From positions 4,364,001 through 4,428,000 of the forward strand of contig NZ_CP098323.1 in NCBI RefSeq assembly GCF_023657595.1: a stretch of DNA of 64,000 nucleotides, in the 5' to 3' direction. Numbering within the stretch: the stretch's first letter is position 1; each line of letters opens with the position of its first letter. A program made the translations under genes and the position numbers. The DNA comes from Cytobacillus firmus. GTDB lineage: Bacteria > Bacillota > Bacilli > Bacillales > Cytobacillaceae. The notes below the pieces were generated by a model. The model did not search any database. It worked only from the letters and a program-made list of their open reading frames with translations, and was not told the origin of the DNA. Positions 35,000 to 43,981 of the stretch are shown here, piece after piece.

Positions 35000-36381
35000 C
35001 TTTCACGCTCCTTTTTACTATGCTTAACGATATCCTTCCAGGAATCCGCTATACGGTTAATATCCTCCTCCATCAGCTTTTCTCCCCATTGAACTTCTAT
35101 GATATCAAGGGGGGTAATAGCCTTTACTGCATGCCTTGTTCCAACAGGAATTTGAAGGACCTCCCCAGCTTTTATATATAAAAGCCTGCCGTCCATTATA
35201 AATTCCCCTTCTCCTGCTATGACTGTCCAAGTCTCCTGTCTGAACTGATGAGTCTGGTAGCTGATATTTTCGCCGGGATTTATTTTGAGCAGCTTAGTAA
35301 GAGATTGCATACCTTCGTTTGTACTGGTAAAATCCAAAACCTTATAGGTCCCCCATCTTTTTTCTTCACACATAGGCCGGGCAATTTCCGCTAATTGCTT
35401 GATAGAGTTGCTCTTTTGCTTATCCGCTACCAAAATTCCATCCGGACTGGCAGCAATGATGCTATTAGAGATAGAAATAGCATGAATCGGAATGGACAGC
35501 TCATTGACAATCTGTGTATTTCGGGAATCCTCTGATAAGGAACCTTTTCCCAAAATTGAACTTGCCCACTGGCCGCTTAATGCTTCCCAGCTCCCAAGAT
35601 CCTTCCATTGTCCGGTGCAGGGTATCACAATGGACCTGCTATTCTTCTCGGCAACCTGATAATCAAAGCTGATTCCAGGCAGATGATCATAACTTTTCAG
35701 CAGCCGGCTGTAAGAAGTTGGAAACCCCATATTTTTTAAATAATCAAGCATAAAATTCATGGAAAAACCAAATACACCGCAATTCCAGAGAGCATTTCTT
35801 TCGATTAGCATCCGCGCTGTGTCAGGATTTGGTTTTTCTATAAATTGATCGATTGTAAGGTAATCCATTTCCTCTTTCTGTGCAGGCTTAGGTACGATAT
35901 ATCCAAACTGCTCTGACGGAAATTGGGGCACAGCCCCCATAAGAGCCAGTTCAGCCTGCGATTTCTGGAGAATATCCGGAATAGATTGCAGCTGTTCAAA
36001 AAACGGCGGATCCACATAAGAATCCACTGGAAGGACACAAATGGTTTCGTTAACACTGATATGATCATTGGAGCGGAGATAAGCACAGGCCAAAGCGATG
36101 GAAGGAAATGTACCTCTTTGCCTAGGCTCGCAGATAACGGGGATGTCATTGTCTATTTGGTTATAAATCATATCCACTTGACTCTCACTGGTAATAATAT
36201 ATGCTGATGATAGAAGTCCGGCGTCATCAAGCTGCCGGCAGACCCGCTGTATCATCGATTCATACTCTCCCTGTTCCCTTTGCAAAAGCTTTAAGAATTG
36301 TTTTGAACGGACCGAATTGGATAAAGGCCAAAGCCTCTTGCCCATGCCTCCTGATAATAGCAGAATTCTCAGATTTTCCAC
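34906..36381 (-). CDS. Mannose-1-phosphate guanylyltransferase / mannose-6-phosphate isomerase
   Basis: A 491-residue ManC/AlgA-type enzyme. The nucleotidyltransferase domain (about 1-270) starts LLSGGMGKRLWPLS and contains FIEKPN. The C-terminal cupin domain (about 340-460) has KINPGENISYQTHQFRQETW and AGEVLQIPVGTRHAV, the type II isomerase signature. It would supply GDP-mannose to the neighbouring transferases. The GTG start lies very close to its GGGAG site, so the start is uncertain. The last 30 or so residues run in the overlap with the next gene and look unlike the family. Confidence 0.87.
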   Translation of the reverse strand: MENLRILLLSGGMGKRLWPLSNSVRSKQFLKLLQREQGEYESMIQRVCRQLDDAGLLSSAYIITSESQVDMIYNQIDNDIPVICEPRQRGTFPSIALACAYLRSNDHISVNETICVLPVDSYVDPPFFEQLQSIPDILQKSQAELALMGAVPQFPSEQFGYIVPKPAQKEEMDYLTIDQFIEKPNPDTARMLIERNALWNCGVFGFSMNFMLDYLKNMGFPTSYSRLLKSYDHLPGISFDYQVAEKNSRSIVIPCTGQWKDLGSWEALSGQWASSILGKGSLSEDSRNTQIVNELSIPIHAISISNSIIAASPDGILVADKQKSNSIKQLAEIARPMCEEKRWGTYKVLDFTSTNEGMQSLTKLLKINPGENISYQTHQFRQETWTVIAGEGEFIMDGRLLYIKAGEVLQIPVGTRHAVKAITPLDIIEVQWGEKLMEEDINRIADSWKDIVKHSKKERERWSLSFAVQCARTIWKTCLKTMKTRFGRKKN

Positions 36382-36858
36382 CTCCCTATTTCCAATGCAG
36401 ATTCTTTATTACTATTGTATGAGATTGAGTGTATTCGGCTATGGTCTTTTAAACTGATGCTTTTGAGGAAAGCAGAAAGAAAGCCGTTTGTCAGGTTTCT
36501 CTGGCAGTCAATGGATCTGGCACCTTAGCGCAAAAAGAAAAAGGCTCACCAATCGGTAAGCCTTTTTTATACCTTTACATATGAATGAATTACTTTAATT
36601 TTATAAACCTCCGGAATTGAACCATATAATATCAATGATTTTTCTTGTACCAATATTCTTAATTTCACGGAATTAGATACCTGCTGACTCGGATGAAATA
36701 GTTTTTTTCATAAACAGACGGAATAAGTTTTAGTAACAACCTTGTGGAACTATAGCACCCGTTACTTTAAGTACATTCTTTCACAAACTTGCCTTTGAAA
36801 ATAGAAGTAGCATTTTCTTATAAGGTAAATGTGGACAAACGATCTCTGCTAATTTTAG
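36382..36858. other. Intergenic stretch without a gene
   Basis: Contains a bidirectional terminator (36539-36568) and AT-rich sequence. Near 36765 the motif CGTTACTTTAAGTACATTCT resembles CGTTAGTTTAAGTACAAAAC beside the IS110 element at 39227. I see no ORF with a ribosome binding site. Confidence 0.6.
36539..36568. terminator. Bidirectional terminator
   Basis: AAAAGGCT-c-ACC-aatc-GGT-a-AGCCTTTT with flanking A and T runs. Confidence 0.8.
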
Positions 36859-37317
36859 TTAAAGAAAGGTTTCAGCAAATTGTTCTTCTGAAATTACCTT
36901 TAATCCATTTCTTTTTAATAAAGCAGAAGTAACGCCCATCCCCTCAAGTTTTTTACCAATGAATTCACCGTTGTAAATCATTGAACTGCCACAGGATGGG
37001 CTGTGTTCCTTTAGAACTATTACGGTCGCATTTATTTCTTTAGCTTTATTTAGAGTAGCGTAAGCACCCTTTATGTAAAGTTCCGTGACATCTTTTCCTG
37101 ACTTTTCAATTACTTTAGCCTTTCCATTGAGTACATCTTCTCCGTTTCCACCTATTATTTCAGCAGGTTCTCTGGGAGTTGAAAATCCACCGAGTAATTC
37201 TGGACATATTGTAATAGCTTTATTTTCTTCTACAAGTTTAGCTATTCCATTATTTAAACTGTGTGTGCCGTTATATCTCACCTTCAACCCCGCTAAGCAA
37301 GAACTTACCAATATCAT
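36859..37317 (-). CDS. DUF523 family protein
   Basis: A 152-residue protein of the DUF523 (YbbK-like) family: VSSCLAGLKVRYNGTHS at the N-terminus, CPELLGGFSTPREPAEI centrally and EHSPSCGSSMIYNGEF later. The three conserved cysteines suggest metal or Fe-S binding, but the function is not established. A GGGGGGTTATATAT site precedes the ATG. The flanking regions hold repeats and an insertion element, so this gene may have arrived or moved with them. Confidence 0.85.
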   Translation of the reverse strand: MILVSSCLAGLKVRYNGTHSLNNGIAKLVEENKAITICPELLGGFSTPREPAEIIGGNGEDVLNGKAKVIEKSGKDVTELYIKGAYATLNKAKEINATVIVLKEHSPSCGSSMIYNGEFIGKKLEGMGVTSALLKRNGLKVISEEQFAETFL

Positions 37318-37555
37318 ATATATAACCCCCCGAATAAATCTTCCTTAGTAAATTTTATCAAAAATTTCTTTGTTGAACTAACCTCCCTCAATAAAAGAAG
37401 CGAAAACACTTATTTACTCTTGTTTTCTTAGAATTTCATAGTTATTTACCTTTCGGTAACTCACTTTATAAATGGAGGATCTTCACTTGAAAGGATATTT
37501 TTGGACAGAGTGAGAAAAAAGAGTTAGAACCCACTAACCAATCCCTTACAGAAAA
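37318..37555. other. Intergenic stretch upstream of DUF523
   Basis: AT-rich; holds the likely promoter region of the DUF523 gene and the left flank of the IS110 element. I see no gene or strong hairpin in it. Confidence 0.5.
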
Positions 37556-37559
37556 TGGT

Positions 37560-37804
37560 GGATGAGTAAAAATATATCCGCACTGGTGGATGTCCACATT
37601 TACTCATGGAGGTCAACCCTCCCATGTCTCACAGAGTCTTCGCTCTCAAATTCCTTCGTCCAACCTTTCCATGAGGTGGATGTCAGCCATGCTGCCCCAC
37701 AGGGTCCAAGCCCGTAATTTAGTTGCTTTGCCGACTAATCCGTGCTTCAAATGTCTCCAAAACTATAAAAGCAAGAACTACTACTTATCTAATCTAAACC
37801 AAAG
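37560..37804 (-). ncRNA. Candidate bridge RNA region of the IS110-family element
   Basis: Non-coding flank on the transposase 3' side. On the minus strand it contains several stems: CATGG-g-AGG / CCTCCATG, GTGGACATCCAC, ATGAGTAAA / TTTTACTCAT, and GAG/CTC around AGCGAAGA. IS1111-type members of IS110 are known to encode a bispecific guide RNA on this side. Exact ends and loops are not resolved. Confidence 0.45.
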
Positions 37805-39100
37805 TTAAGCTGCCATTTCCTTCTTCTTTGTTACTGCCAAATGAGGGATGTCCTTTAGCATCTTTTCCTCATTAAAATCAAATTGTTTTTTTCCTATACT
37901 GAAGAAAATCCGAATTAGTTTATTACACAAAGCAATCAGGGACTGCATCTTCTTTAAAGGATTATCCTGACGTTGAGTATAGTAAGCATGTAATGCTTTA
38001 AATGCAGAATTCTTGGCGACGAGAATCATACAGACCCTGAATAACAGGGCCCTGAGTTTCTTTCGGCCTCTTTTTGTGATGGTCGTTTTTCCTTTGTGCT
38101 TGCCGGATGTATTTTCTTTTAAGCTTAAGCCGGCCAGCTTGATAATCTGCCTTGGATGATTGTATTCGCCTAAATCTCCTACTTCCGCAAAGAAGCCGGC
38201 AATTGTATCCCTGCCTACACCTTTTATCGCTAACATTTGTTGTACACCTGGTATTTCATCAAGCTGGCCGTCTATTTTGGCGTCCAATTCTTCGAATTGT
38301 AACTGAATTAATTCATACTTAGCCAGAATGGTTTTTAGCTCCAGCCTGGCCATTTCAGCACCTTGTCGAAGTCCGATGGACTGACTAGCTGCCTGTTTTA
38401 ATTCACGGATCTTGTTTAATCCAACACTCCGAGATACGGACTTTCTCAAATGGACGAGTAGTTCTTCTTCGGTGAATACAGCTATTTCATGTGGCAAGGC
38501 ATAGAGCTTTAAGAATTGTAAAGCAGCCTTACCTTCCCATTTCTTAAATACCTTGAGGAATTCCGGAAAATACCGGTCAATCCAGTTGTGCACCTGTCCT
38601 TGGACCGTTTGTAGGTCTTCAGTTAAAAGATCGCGTATTTTCTTTGCCACACGGAGTTCTGCATAAACACCTTGCGGTATTGTTGGTTCGGCGTATCTTC
38701 CATCCTTGACCAGCTGGGCTATGACCTTGGCATCTTTCACATCATTTTTGGTGGGTGAGTTATCATCCAACTCTTTGCTTTTCTTGACGTGCAACGGGTT
38801 TACTGCGACAAACTTTATCCCATTTTCTTTTAAGATATGGGCCAGATTAAACCAATAGTGGCCTGTTGGCTCCATGCCAACCATCACTTTACTCATACGC
38901 TGTTCTTTTTTGATTTCCGAAATCCATTTAAGAAAGTGTTCAAATCCTTCTTTTGTATTTTCAAATTGACACGGGGATCCAAACTCCATTCCCCTGAAAT
39001 CCTGGGCACGAGCCACATGTTTGAATTTCGCAATATCGACTCCTATAATAAGAGTTTGAGAAGTGATTTGAGCAATCTTCTTATTCTGGTTATAATTCAT
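37805..39100 (-). CDS. IS110-family transposase (DEDD recombinase)
   Basis: A 431-residue protein with the N-terminal RuvC-like DEDD domain (Asp in GVDIAKFKH, Glu in VGMEPTGHYW, Asp residues in NDVKDAKVIAQL) and the C-terminal Tnp20 domain with helix-hairpin-helix IKGVGRDTIAGFFAEVGD and the catalytic Ser context LAGLSLKENTSGK. It appears full length and intact. AGGAGGCTTTACA precedes the ATG. RNA-guided recombination is established for IS110 relatives. Confidence 0.93.
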   Translation of the reverse strand: MNYNQNKKIAQITSQTLIIGVDIAKFKHVARAQDFRGMEFGSPCQFENTKEGFEHFLKWISEIKKEQRMSKVMVGMEPTGHYWFNLAHILKENGIKFVAVNPLHVKKSKELDDNSPTKNDVKDAKVIAQLVKDGRYAEPTIPQGVYAELRVAKKIRDLLTEDLQTVQGQVHNWIDRYFPEFLKVFKKWEGKAALQFLKLYALPHEIAVFTEEELLVHLRKSVSRSVGLNKIRELKQAASQSIGLRQGAEMARLELKTILAKYELIQLQFEELDAKIDGQLDEIPGVQQMLAIKGVGRDTIAGFFAEVGDLGEYNHPRQIIKLAGLSLKENTSGKHKGKTTITKRGRKKLRALLFRVCMILVAKNSAFKALHAYYTQRQDNPLKKMQSLIALCNKLIRIFFSIGKKQFDFNEEKMLKDIPHLAVTKKKEMAA

Positions 39101-39261
39101 TGTAAAGCCTCCTGGTGTTTGAGATTTTTGTCCTTTTTGCTTGCCGGCTTCAGGACTCTCTCATTCTACCAAGAGGTTATTTTTTTGTTCAAACTCCATT
39201 TTCATTCATTACAGGAATGCTGCCCCGTTAGTTTAAGTACAAAACTTCACACATTCTAAAT

Positions 39262-39290
39262 AAAGAAGCCCTTCAAAATTACTTGAAGGG
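39262..39290 (-). terminator. Terminator downstream of minJ
   Basis: CCCTTCAA / TTGAAGGG stem, followed on the minus strand by CTTCTTTATTT. Confidence 0.75.
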
Positions 39291-39374
39291 TCTCAAAAAT
39301 TTTAATTCCGTTAAATTATGAAAATCATTTCGGAAGACTTAGAACGTAATCCGACTATTAATGAAAAATAACAA

Positions 39375-40577
39375 TTACACCGCTTCACTATCCCACTTCT
39401 TCTCATCCTGCACAAACAGCAGCCCCAGTTCATGATGGTCACCTTCATAAAGAGCACGCTGAACGAAACGAACCTGTCCGTTCACATCAAAGACCTCAAG
39501 CTTGCAGTGAGCGCCGTTCTTTTGCAGGGCCTCGTAGAAGCCTTTCTCATCATGGATTTTCACGCCATTGACTTTTGTAACAACCTCTCCCACTCCAAGA
39601 GACATTTTATCAGCAGGTGAATCGGGAACTACGCCGAGTACCATGATTCCCTGATTGCGCTTGGAAAAGTAAAATGGCGCCTGATCCTCTGCCATTCTCT
39701 GGCGGAGCGAGATGAATTCTCGCCCGATGATCGCAAGTGCAGCTGCACCCACAGCAGCAAGCGGATACCAGTAGCCTGCAGCTGAAATCAGCAATAAAAG
39801 TATGCCAAACACGCTGATTCTTTGTCCAAGCAGGGCTGTTGCCTCTTTAGGAAGCGTACCTTGGATTCTCTGATGAAACCCGATTGAAAACGGGACAAGA
39901 ATGAGTGAATACATTTCATCGCCAATCGGTATCATTGGCCACCACTCAAACGGCAGCTGCAGCGCCTGACCCGGTATCAGCAGAAATACAGGAACCATCC
40001 AGATTCTTTTGGATTCATGAATGCCGATGGTTTGACCCCGCTTACTCTTTACAAGCCTGGGAGATGTCCCTTTTCGGCCGTTTCTTATAATCAGGAAGCC
40101 TTCTGCAATCACCAGAAGGGCAAGGAGAACAGCGATGGATGGGAAGATGGAAGAGTCAACATCTGATGCCGACTGGGCGAATGACGGCAAAGGCCACTGC
40201 TGTTCAAAAGCAAACATTGTGGCGAAAAAGGCGAAGCCCAGCGTATAAACTGGCGCCATCCATCTCACTTTTGCCGTTAAGCTCCACAGGAATGTAAGTG
40301 CAGCGGTAAACACAATCGTCTCCATTGGCAGGACAAGTCCCGCTCCCACCATAACCACGCTTACGGCAAGACCTGCCAGAATCCCCAGCGGAAGAAGCTG
40401 CCTCAGCTCAAAATAAGCATTTTCAGCACGGACCGAAAAGTCCTTTCGCTCTCGCTTTACACGGGAAATACCTAAAAAGGCTGCCACAAAAAACAGGTAA
40501 TAAAATACCGGATTTAACAGCAGCTTTCCCGTTCCTTTTAAAAACTCAAAAATCCACTCCTCTATCAAAATTGCCAC
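39375..40577 (-). CDS. minJ: PDZ-domain membrane protein, MinJ
   Basis: A 400-residue protein with about eight membrane segments and a C-terminal PDZ domain (GIMVLGVVPDSPADKMSLGV, then EVVTKVNGVKI). Topology, size and its place after ctpB match MinJ of B. subtilis, which bridges DivIVA and MinD to position the division site. A GTG start follows GAGGCTG. Confidence 0.88.
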   Translation of the reverse strand: MAILIEEWIFEFLKGTGKLLLNPVFYYLFFVAAFLGISRVKRERKDFSVRAENAYFELRQLLPLGILAGLAVSVVMVGAGLVLPMETIVFTAALTFLWSLTAKVRWMAPVYTLGFAFFATMFAFEQQWPLPSFAQSASDVDSSIFPSIAVLLALLVIAEGFLIIRNGRKGTSPRLVKSKRGQTIGIHESKRIWMVPVFLLIPGQALQLPFEWWPMIPIGDEMYSLILVPFSIGFHQRIQGTLPKEATALLGQRISVFGILLLLISAAGYWYPLAAVGAAALAIIGREFISLRQRMAEDQAPFYFSKRNQGIMVLGVVPDSPADKMSLGVGEVVTKVNGVKIHDEKGFYEALQKNGAHCKLEVFDVNGQVRFVQRALYEGDHHELGLLFVQDEKKWDSEAV

Positions 40578-40681
40578 CAGCCTCTATTAATAAATTCTCA
40601 TGAATTATGTAAACAGCAGAAAACTCTATTACTCTATATTCTACCAAAAGCACCTTGCAAAACCTATTACAATCTCGCTTT

Positions 40682-40718
40682 AAATAAAAAATAGCAGAAG
40701 GAAAATTCCTCCTGCTTC
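40682..40718 (-). terminator. Terminator downstream of ctpB
   Basis: AGCAGGAGGAA / TTCCTTCTGCT stem on the minus strand, followed by ATTTTTTATTT. Confidence 0.8.
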
Positions 40719-40747
40719 AATCGGCAAAATCCGGGTGGTGCCTGTCA

Positions 40748-42199
40748 CTATTTGGCTATATATCTCAAAGCCGTCTGCAGCTGCAAATCGTTCTGCTCTT
40801 TTTTCATTTCTTCGATGGCGGCCTGTTCAAGCACTGCTGCGGTTTTCTTGTCTATCCGGCCGGTTGCTTCAAGCTCTTTTTGCTGCTGAAAGACTTTCAC
40901 TGCTGCTTCAGTGGAATCATTGAAATAGCCATCTGTCCTGCCAGGGGCATAACCGAGTCCGGCCAGAATTTCCTGTGCATTCTTCACCATTTCATTATTC
41001 ATATCAATCTCTAAAGGCTTCTCCACCTGCAAAGGATGAGTCTGATAGATATCCGGCTGTTTCACCTCAAGGGTAGGCTTGATTCCTTTATTATGAATCC
41101 AGTTTCCGTCTGGCGTCAGCCATTTAAATAAAGTGAGCTTGATATTGCTGCCGTCACCCATCGGAACAGGCTGCTGAACAGTCCCTTTTCCAAATGATTT
41201 CTCACCGATAATGGCATATCCCTCCGCTTCCTTTAATGCGCCGGCCAGAATCTCTGATGCAGAGGCACTTCCTTTATCCACAAGAACGGCAATCGGATAG
41301 CTTTTTGGCTTTTCAAGTGTGGAGAAATACCTCATCTTCTCCCCATTCCGCTTCTCAATTTGCAAATATGGTTTGTCAGCCGTAACCAATTCCTTCAGGA
41401 TTTCCTGAACAGAGGTCAGGAGACCGCCGGGATTTCCGCGCACATCAATGACAAGCCCTTCGATCCCATCCTGTTCCATTTCACTCAGCTGTTTCGCAAA
41501 TTCTTTGGATGTATCTTCGGAAAAGGAGGTAATCTCCAGATACCCAACCTCTTTTCCTCTTTCCTTCTTGATTTCTGAGTAAACAGTAATTTGAGGAATT
41601 TCATCTCTTTTTACTTCCACCTTTAAAGGCTCCTTTAGTCCCTGGCGCGCAACTTCAAGCTCTACCTTTGTTCCTTTTTTACCGCGGATCTTCATGGTCG
41701 CTTTATATAAATCAAGACCCTTTACACTTTCCCCATCCACTTTTAAGATTTCATCTTTTGGCTTTAGCCCCGCTTTTTCCGCCGGTGAGTCCTTAAAAGG
41801 CGCAACAATGATGATCTTTCCGTCCACCATGCTGACTTCCGCACCGATTCCTTCAAAAGAAGATTCCAATGTATCACTGAATTGTTTTGCCGTTTCTTCA
41901 TCCATATAAACAGAGTATGGGTCCTCGAGGGTTGCAAGCATGCCCTGGATGGCTCCCTCCACGAGCTGCTTTTCCTCTACTTTTTCCACATAGCTATTCA
42001 AAATCAGCTGATAGGCCGTTTCCATCTTTTCAACCTTCTCTTGATCTAACTGTTTTCCGTTTTCCTTGGAATCCAGTAATTGATTTGGGGCTCCTGTCTG
42101 CGGAGCTTCCTTTGCCAGCCACTGCATGCCTGCATATGTACCGCCAGCCCCTGTCAGCAATGATCCCGTCATCAGCACGGCGATCCATCTTCTGCTCAT
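40748..42199 (-). CDS. ctpB: Carboxyl-terminal processing protease (S41), CtpB-like
   Basis: A 483-residue protease with an N-terminal signal/anchor helix, a PDZ domain (about residues 90-180), an S41 catalytic domain with Ser in DKGSASASEILAGAL and Lys in IGEKSFGKGTVQQP, and a C-terminal peptidoglycan-binding domain (GYAPGRTDGYFNDSTEAAVK). In B. subtilis CtpB cleaves SpoIVFA to time sigma-K activation. The ATG at 42199 follows AAAGGGAGATGACG with correct spacing; an ATG 6 bp upstream is too close to the site. Confidence 0.92.
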   Translation of the reverse strand: MSRRWIAVLMTGSLLTGAGGTYAGMQWLAKEAPQTGAPNQLLDSKENGKQLDQEKVEKMETAYQLILNSYVEKVEEKQLVEGAIQGMLATLEDPYSVYMDEETAKQFSDTLESSFEGIGAEVSMVDGKIIIVAPFKDSPAEKAGLKPKDEILKVDGESVKGLDLYKATMKIRGKKGTKVELEVARQGLKEPLKVEVKRDEIPQITVYSEIKKERGKEVGYLEITSFSEDTSKEFAKQLSEMEQDGIEGLVIDVRGNPGGLLTSVQEILKELVTADKPYLQIEKRNGEKMRYFSTLEKPKSYPIAVLVDKGSASASEILAGALKEAEGYAIIGEKSFGKGTVQQPVPMGDGSNIKLTLFKWLTPDGNWIHNKGIKPTLEVKQPDIYQTHPLQVEKPLEIDMNNEMVKNAQEILAGLGYAPGRTDGYFNDSTEAAVKVFQQQKELEATGRIDKKTAAVLEQAAIEEMKKEQNDLQLQTALRYIAK

Positions 42200-42267
42200 C
42201 GTCATCTCCCTTTCCAGTTTGCTGCGTTCCTGTATATTTTCAGCGTCTGCGGCCTTCCCCGATTTTT

Positions 42268-42300
42268 AAATAAATAAAAACAACCCGCAAAGGGAGCGGG
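42268..42300 (-). terminator. Hairpin with T-run in front of ctpB
   Basis: CCCGC / GCGGG stem followed on the minus strand by TTGTTTTTATTT. It lies between the M23 gene terminator and the ctpB start, where no gene ends, so it could be a leader attenuator or the end of a short RNA. Confidence 0.6.
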
Positions 42301-42416
42301 ATGTCTTCGCTTATTTCATCCTATGTTTGGTATGGACGAGTTATGATTTCTTTTGCTTGAGAGTATTTTAAAAACAGACGTCTAATAGGATTAAAGACCC
42401 TCTTTTCGGGTAAAAG

Positions 42417-42447
42417 AAAAGTGGAAGAAGCTATGCTCCTTCCACTT
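42417..42447 (-). terminator. Terminator of the M23 peptidase gene
   Basis: AAGTGGAAG-g-AGC / GCT-t-CTTCCACTT on the minus strand, followed by TTCTTTTA. Confidence 0.85.
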
Positions 42448-42457
42448 TACGCTATTT

Positions 42458-43825
42458 TTATAGAGGCACAATGCCTACAGGATTAATCGCATTTGATTTT
42501 GCTGCATTCCAAGAACCTCTGTGAAGTTCAAAGTGCAGATGCTGACCGTAAGATTGTCCAGTATTACCCATGATACCGATTTGCTGGCCTTTAGAAACTG
42601 TCTGGCCAGAGCCGACAGAACGGCTTCTCATGTGAGCATATACGGTAGTATACGTTTGTCCGCCTACAGAGTGAGCAATGAAAATCGCATTTCCGTAGCT
42701 GCTGGAGTAATATGAACGGATGACAACACCATCGGCTGCGGCCACGATCGGAACTGTGCCGCCTGAAGCAATATCTACTCCAAAATGATCGCCTAATGAA
42801 CGGCTGCCGAAACCGGAAGAAAGTCTTCCTGCTGCTGGTCTTGTCCAGGCACCGCTTGCTACAGAAGGTGCAGATACCTGCGGGCTGCTTGAAGATCCGC
42901 TGTCAGATGAGGAGCTGCTTCCTGCTGATGAACTGCTTCCCGCTGATGAAGAGCTCTTCTTAGCCGCTTCTGCTGCAGCCTTTTGTCTTGCCAGTTCAGC
43001 TTGTTTTGCTGCCTCTGCTTGTCTTGCTGCTTCTGCTTGTCTTTCCTGCTCTAGCTTGATTGCTTTTTGAATCGCTGCTTCCTGGGCTGCAAGAATCTCA
43101 TTTTCTTCGGATAATTCAAGCTTATGAGCATGCATTTCCTCTTCTTTATGCTTTAGAGATGCAAGTAATTTATCTTTCTCTGCTTTTTGTGCGTTTAAGC
43201 TCTTTTTCATGCCTTCAAGCTCTGCACGCATTGTTTCTAAAGAGGCTAGCTCTTCTTTTACCTGATTCTGTTTTTTCTCAAGCTCGTCTTTATCCGCCTG
43301 ATGCGCTTGTAAAATTTCCTGGTCAGCTTCTACGATTGTTGCAACTGCTCCAACCCGTTCAACAAAATCTCCAAAGCTCTGCGCACCCATTAAAACATCA
43401 ATATAGCTCACCATTCCGCCAGTTTCCTGGTAGTTGCGTGCACGGTCTTTTAATAGTTCATTACGCTTTTTGATGCGCTCTACTAATACTTTAATTTCTG
43501 CTTCAAGTTTCTCAATTTCCTTTTTTGTATCTGCAATTTCTTGATTCTTTTCTTCAATTTTAGCTAAAGCATCACTGATCGCTTTATCCAGACGCTCAAT
43601 CTCACTTTGTACAGATTGCTGCTCGCTCTGGTTTTCGCTGATCTTTTTATCTGTATCGTTTAACTTTGATTCTACTCCGGAACGCTGCTGGTTAATTTTT
43701 TCCTGCTGGCTGTTTAGATCGTTTAGTTTATTTGCTGCAGACGCCTTCTCAATAGGCATCCCAACTGTTATGCTGCCAAAACCCAGAACGGCAGCTAATG
43801 ATAATGTGATGATGGATTTCTTCAA
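42458..43825 (-). CDS. Coiled-coil M23 metallopeptidase (EnvC/PcsB-like FtsEX partner)
   Basis: A 455-residue exported protein. Signal peptide at residues 1-31 (ending KASAA), then a long coiled coil (about 35-280, e.g. KLNDLNSQQEKINQQ), a Ser-rich linker, and a LytM domain with zinc ligands in DHFGVDIA and GQHLHFELH. The TTG start follows AAAGGAGAAATCGGAAA. Encoded just after ftsEX, it is probably the hydrolase or hydrolase activator controlled by FtsX, as EnvC and PcsB are elsewhere. B. subtilis uses CwlO for this task. Confidence 0.88.
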   Translation of the reverse strand: MKKSIITLSLAAVLGFGSITVGMPIEKASAANKLNDLNSQQEKINQQRSGVESKLNDTDKKISENQSEQQSVQSEIERLDKAISDALAKIEEKNQEIADTKKEIEKLEAEIKVLVERIKKRNELLKDRARNYQETGGMVSYIDVLMGAQSFGDFVERVGAVATIVEADQEILQAHQADKDELEKKQNQVKEELASLETMRAELEGMKKSLNAQKAEKDKLLASLKHKEEEMHAHKLELSEENEILAAQEAAIQKAIKLEQERQAEAARQAEAAKQAELARQKAAAEAAKKSSSSAGSSSSAGSSSSSDSGSSSSPQVSAPSVASGAWTRPAAGRLSSGFGSRSLGDHFGVDIASGGTVPIVAAADGVVIRSYYSSSYGNAIFIAHSVGGQTYTTVYAHMRSRSVGSGQTVSKGQQIGIMGNTGQSYGQHLHFELHRGSWNAAKSNAINPVGIVPL

Positions 43826-43981
43826 TTTCCGATTTCTCCTTTCAATGAACACCATATGTACAGGTTAATCGTTCTATATTTCTCCAAGTCTGAAACATTT
43901 AGCTTCTCTGAATCGTCTAATATAATGAAGCTTGAAGGCGCCTGGACAGGTTCCCCCCACCGCAGGGCCTTCTAAGCTTGT

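Larger units (their letters stand above)
37556..39235 (-). mobile_element. IS110-family insertion element (approximate limits)
   Basis: One transposase gene with about 250 bp of structured non-coding sequence on its 3' side and about 135 bp on its 5' side. IS110 elements lack conventional long terminal inverted repeats and I cannot fix the ends by eye; the limits given are where structured or recurring sequence stops. Confidence 0.6.

Noticed and set aside
39101..39235. 5' flank of the IS110 transposase as the bridge RNA site
   Set aside because: Shorter and with fewer stems than the 3' flank; kept only as the less likely alternative.
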